In this document: positions 13,482 through 15,911 of the stretch, in pieces
Layout of the letters: each line of letters begins with the position of its first letter
How positions within the stretch are numbered: position 1 is the first letter of the stretch
Assembly: GCA_900555805.1 (NCBI GenBank)
Contig: USMJ01000004.1
Coordinates: forward strand, 1 to 15,911
From: an uncultured Oscillospiraceae bacterium
Lineage (GTDB): Bacteria; Bacillota; Clostridia; Oscillospirales; Acutalibacteraceae
DNA length: 15,911 nt
Direction of reading: 5' to 3'
The notes under the pieces: model-generated
The model's database searches: none
Told to the model about the DNA's origin: nothing
The model's input: the letters and a program-made list of their open reading frames with translations, nothing else
Program-made: the position numbers and the translations under genes

Positions 13482-14680
13482 ACGCTGTTTTAAGTGTCAG
13501 TCAGATAAATTATTATCTGAAATCAATTTTTGACTACGACGAAAATCTTAAAAATATATATGTGACCGGTGAAATATCCAATTTTACTAATCATTACAGA
13601 AGCGGTCACTTCTATTTCACACTCAAAGACGAAACCTCGGCTATAAAAGCGGTCATGTTCAGACAATACGCTCAGAATATACGCTTTGAGCCTTATGACG
13701 GACTTCGCGTTCTCGTCAGGTGTTCGGTCTCCGTCTTTGAAAGAGACGGCGTATATCAGTTATATGTCACCGATATGCAGCCTGACGGTCTGGGTGAGCT
13801 GAACTTAGCTTATGAACAGCTTAAAGAAAAGCTCGGCAAAGAAGGACTGTTTTCACCCGAATATAAGAAGCCTATACCGAAATATCCCGAACGGATAGCT
13901 GTCGTGACTTCGCTGACGGGCGCGGCTGTTCAGGATATCATAAATGTTATTTCAAGAAGGTACCCCTGCTGTGAGCTTATGATAGTTCCCGTCCATGTTC
14001 AGGGAGATCAGAGCGCAGGGGAGATAGTAAAAGCGCTCAGGCGGATAAATCTTCTAAAATGTGCCGACACGATAATCTTGGGGCGCGGCGGCGGCTCGAT
14101 AGAAGATTTATGGTCTTTCAATGATGAGACCGTCGCAAGAGCGATATTCGAAAGCGAGATCCCGATAATCTCCGCTGTCGGACATGAAACCGACTACACT
14201 ATATCCGACTTCGTTTCGGATCTGAGAGCGCCCACACCGTCAGCGGCGGCTGAACTCGCTACACCCGATGTAAGGTCGCTTCTCGGCGAGGTCGCTTATT
14301 TTGAACAAGCCATAAGCAAATCGGTTTCGGACAAGATATCCGACTTCGAATATATGCTTAAAGATTACGCTAATACGCTTTTCCTGTATTCGCCCGAAAA
14401 CGAACTTAAAGTCCGCAGTGATAAAATATCCGAGTATAAAACCAAACTTGAGCAGACGCTCAAGCGTACCCTCGAAAGAAAAGTTATCGAACTTTCGGCG
14501 ATGTCGGGCAAGCTCGACGCGCTGAGCCCGCTGAAAACTCTCGCGAGGGGATACGGCGTTGTTTTCGATGAAAACGACAAACACGTCGACAGCGCAAAAA
14601 AACTCAAAACGAACCGAAAAATCAAACTCCGAATGAAAGACGGCAGCGCGATATGCACCGTCGACGAGGTGACAAAATGA
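13478..14680 (+). CDS. xseA: Exodeoxyribonuclease VII large subunit
   Basis: XseA is the catalytic subunit of exonuclease VII, which degrades single-stranded DNA to oligonucleotides. The 400-residue protein has an N-terminal OB-fold (about 5-100, with NIYVTGEISNFT and GHFYFTLKD), a catalytic domain with RIAVVTSLTGAAVQDI (139-154), GRGGGSIEDLWSFNDE (202-217), GHETDYTISDF (235-245) and APTPSAAAE (251-259), then a coiled-coil region (about 265-345) and a C-terminal segment LSPLKTLARGYGVVFD. AAAGGAG (13466-13472) precedes the ATG. The ATG overlaps the previous stop and its stop overlaps xseB. Confidence 0.97.
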   Translation: MNAVLSVSQINYYLKSIFDYDENLKNIYVTGEISNFTNHYRSGHFYFTLKDETSAIKAVMFRQYAQNIRFEPYDGLRVLVRCSVSVFERDGVYQLYVTDMQPDGLGELNLAYEQLKEKLGKEGLFSPEYKKPIPKYPERIAVVTSLTGAAVQDIINVISRRYPCCELMIVPVHVQGDQSAGEIVKALRRINLLKCADTIILGRGGGSIEDLWSFNDETVARAIFESEIPIISAVGHETDYTISDFVSDLRAPTPSAAAELATPDVRSLLGEVAYFEQAISKSVSDKISDFEYMLKDYANTLFLYSPENELKVRSDKISEYKTKLEQTLKRTLERKVIELSAMSGKLDALSPLKTLARGYGVVFDENDKHVDSAKKLKTNRKIKLRMKDGSAICTVDEVTK

Positions 14681-14886
14681 AAAAAGATATGACGCTCGAG
14701 CAGGCAATGAAGCGGCTCGAAAAAATAACCGACGAAATGCAAAGCGAAAGCATAACGATGGACAAATCGCTCAAGCTTTTTGAAGAGGGAACGGCTCTTG
14801 TTAACTTCTGCAACGAAAAATTACAAGAGGCACAGCTCAAAATAACCGAACTCACGGAAACTAAGGAAGACAGCGAAAATGAATGA
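14677..14886 (+). CDS. xseB: Exodeoxyribonuclease VII small subunit
   Basis: XseB is the small helical partner that binds the XseA coiled coil in exonuclease VII. The 69-residue protein has the expected size and the motifs LEQAMKRLEKI and DKSLKLFEEGTALVNFCNEK. The start at 14677 is chosen over an in-frame ATG at 14653 because GAGGTG (14666-14671) precedes it at 5 bases, the ATGA overlap with xseA is typical, and homologs begin with a short charged stretch before the first helix. Confidence 0.95.
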   Translation: MKKDMTLEQAMKRLEKITDEMQSESITMDKSLKLFEEGTALVNFCNEKLQEAQLKITELTETKEDSENE

Positions 14887-15754
14887 TTACAAATCGGATT
14901 TCAAGGCATACATTGACATTGTGAACGCAAGGCTCGCCGAGCTTTTATCGGGCGCCGAAAACGGAGATATCGTTTTGAAAGCGATGAAGTATTCGGTCGA
15001 AAACGGCGGTAAAAGGGTCAGACCCGTGCTGGTTTTGGAAAGCTGCAAAATGTGCGGCGGCGAAATTTCAGACGCCGTCGACATGGCGTGCGCGCTCGAA
15101 ATGATCCACACCTACTCGCTGATCCACGACGATCTGCCGTGCATGGACGACGACGATATGCGCCGCGGAAAGCCGTCGTGCCATGTCAAATTCGGCGAAG
15201 AATACGCTCTGCTCGCCGGCGACGCTCTTTTGACGTACGCGTTTGAAGTTGCCGCTAAGGCGAAGATCGATAACGCGAAGAAAGTTGCCGCGATTGCCTG
15301 CCTTGCCGAAAACGCAGGCTTCGGCGGAATGGTCGGCGGCCAGGTCATCGACCTTCAGAGCGAAGGAAAACAGATATCATATGACACACTAAGAAAGATG
15401 CATTCGCTTAAAACAGGCGCGCTTATAAGATGTGCCGCAAAACTCGGCTGTATCTGCGCAGGCGCGGACAGCGATAAGACAGACGCACTTGTGAGCTATG
15501 CCGATAACATCGGCTACGCGTTTCAGGCGGTCGACGATATTCTCGACGTGACAAGCACCGAGGAAGTTCTCGGCAAGCCGATAGGCAGCGACGAAGAATG
15601 CGGAAAGACGACATACGTCACACTGTTCGGCGTTGAAAAGGCTAAAAAAATCGCCGAAGAACTGACCGAAAACGCCGTCAGAAGCATAGCTAACTTTGAA
15701 AACAACGAATTTCTCGTCAAACTCGCCAAGGAACTGACGGACAGAAAATATTGA
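14879..15754 (+). CDS. ispA: Farnesyl diphosphate synthase (short-chain polyprenyl synthase)
   Basis: IspA joins isopentenyl and dimethylallyl diphosphate to geranyl and farnesyl diphosphate in the cytoplasm, precursors of undecaprenyl phosphate and quinone tails. The 291-residue protein has the usual length, GGKRVRP (43-49) for diphosphate binding, the first Asp-rich motif DDLPCMDDDD (84-93; DDx4D form common in bacterial enzymes) followed by RRGKPSCH, GQVIDL (154-159), KTGALI and the second Asp-rich motif FQAVDDILD (215-223, D219, D220 and D223). The ATG overlaps xseB by 8 bases, with GGAAG upstream. Confidence 0.95.
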   Translation: MNDYKSDFKAYIDIVNARLAELLSGAENGDIVLKAMKYSVENGGKRVRPVLVLESCKMCGGEISDAVDMACALEMIHTYSLIHDDLPCMDDDDMRRGKPSCHVKFGEEYALLAGDALLTYAFEVAAKAKIDNAKKVAAIACLAENAGFGGMVGGQVIDLQSEGKQISYDTLRKMHSLKTGALIRCAAKLGCICAGADSDKTDALVSYADNIGYAFQAVDDILDVTSTEEVLGKPIGSDEECGKTTYVTLFGVEKAKKIAEELTENAVRSIANFENNEFLVKLAKELTDRKY

Positions 15755-15772
15755 TACATTTTAAGGAAACAG

Positions 15773-15911
15773 ATGGAAATAAATTATCTTGACAAAATTA
15801 AATCTCCCCGAGATGTGAAGAATATTCCGCCCGATAAGCTTGACGCCCTTGCGAATGAGATAAGGGGCGTACTTATAGAGACGGTTTCGCATAACGGCGG
15901 ACATCTCGCTT
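15773..15911 (+). CDS. dxs: 1-deoxy-D-xylulose-5-phosphate synthase, N-terminal part (runs off the window end)
   Basis: Dxs makes the first intermediate of the methylerythritol phosphate pathway from pyruvate and glyceraldehyde 3-phosphate with thiamine diphosphate. Forty-six codons are present, beginning [18 protein letters not shown] and continuing to the typical [15 protein letters not shown] segment; HNGGHL is the start of the thiamine-binding region. TAAGGAAA lies 4-11 bases before the ATG at 15773. It directly follows ispA with an 18-base gap, and both act in isoprenoid synthesis. Confidence 0.93.
   Translation, partial: MEINYLDKIKSPRDVKNIPPDKLDALANEIRGVLIETVSHNGGHLA

Noticed and set aside
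14653..14676. Upstream start for xseB inside xseA
   Set aside because: The ATG at 14677 has GAGGTG at ideal spacing and the usual ATGA overlap.

Overview
The window looks like a chromosomal segment of a Gram-positive, endospore-forming Clostridia, probably of the Oscillospiraceae/Ruminococcaceae type. This rests on a complete eight-gene spoIIIA operon, the clostridial gene order spoIIIA - nusB - TsaD-like gene - xseA - xseB - ispA - dxs, strong AGGAGG-type ribosome binding sites, and wall genes of LCP and YfhO type. I cannot name the species. There is no sign of phage, insertion sequences, CRISPR or tRNA genes.

Bases 1-2100: the 5' end of the RNase P RNA gene (minus strand) with its own promoter, divergent from a LytR-CpsA-Psr (LCP) wall-polymer ligase gene. 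A bidirectional terminator follows, shared with a likely 46-residue minus-strand ORF. After that come about 340 bases without a recognisable gene, holding two plus-strand promoter-like sites and a hairpin.

Bases 2100-7038: a secreted calcineurin-type metallophosphoesterase gene and a GtrA-family membrane protein gene on the plus strand, converging on a large YfhO-family membrane glycosyltransferase gene on the minus strand. The YfhO gene carries one in-frame TAA at codon 113 with both halves in the same frame, so it is probably a recent pseudogene or a base error. Between gtrA and yfhO lies a 149-nt imperfect palindrome with a 21-position outer helix rich in G-U pairs, ending in an intrinsic terminator. 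It is the most unusual element here and a candidate structured RNA. GtrA and YfhO types are known partners in extracytoplasmic glycosylation of wall polymers, so this block plus the LCP gene suggests cell-envelope work.

Bases 7140-12000: the spoIIIA operon (AA to AH), tightly packed with ATGA-type overlaps and an unusual 68-base AA/AB overlap, behind a good match to a sigma-E promoter. These proteins build the mother-cell half of the A-Q channel between mother cell and forespore.

Bases 12000-15911: a terminator region, then a compact housekeeping operon: nusB, a TsaD-like paralog, xseA, xseB, ispA and the start of dxs. It links rRNA antitermination, exonuclease VII and isoprenoid precursor synthesis.
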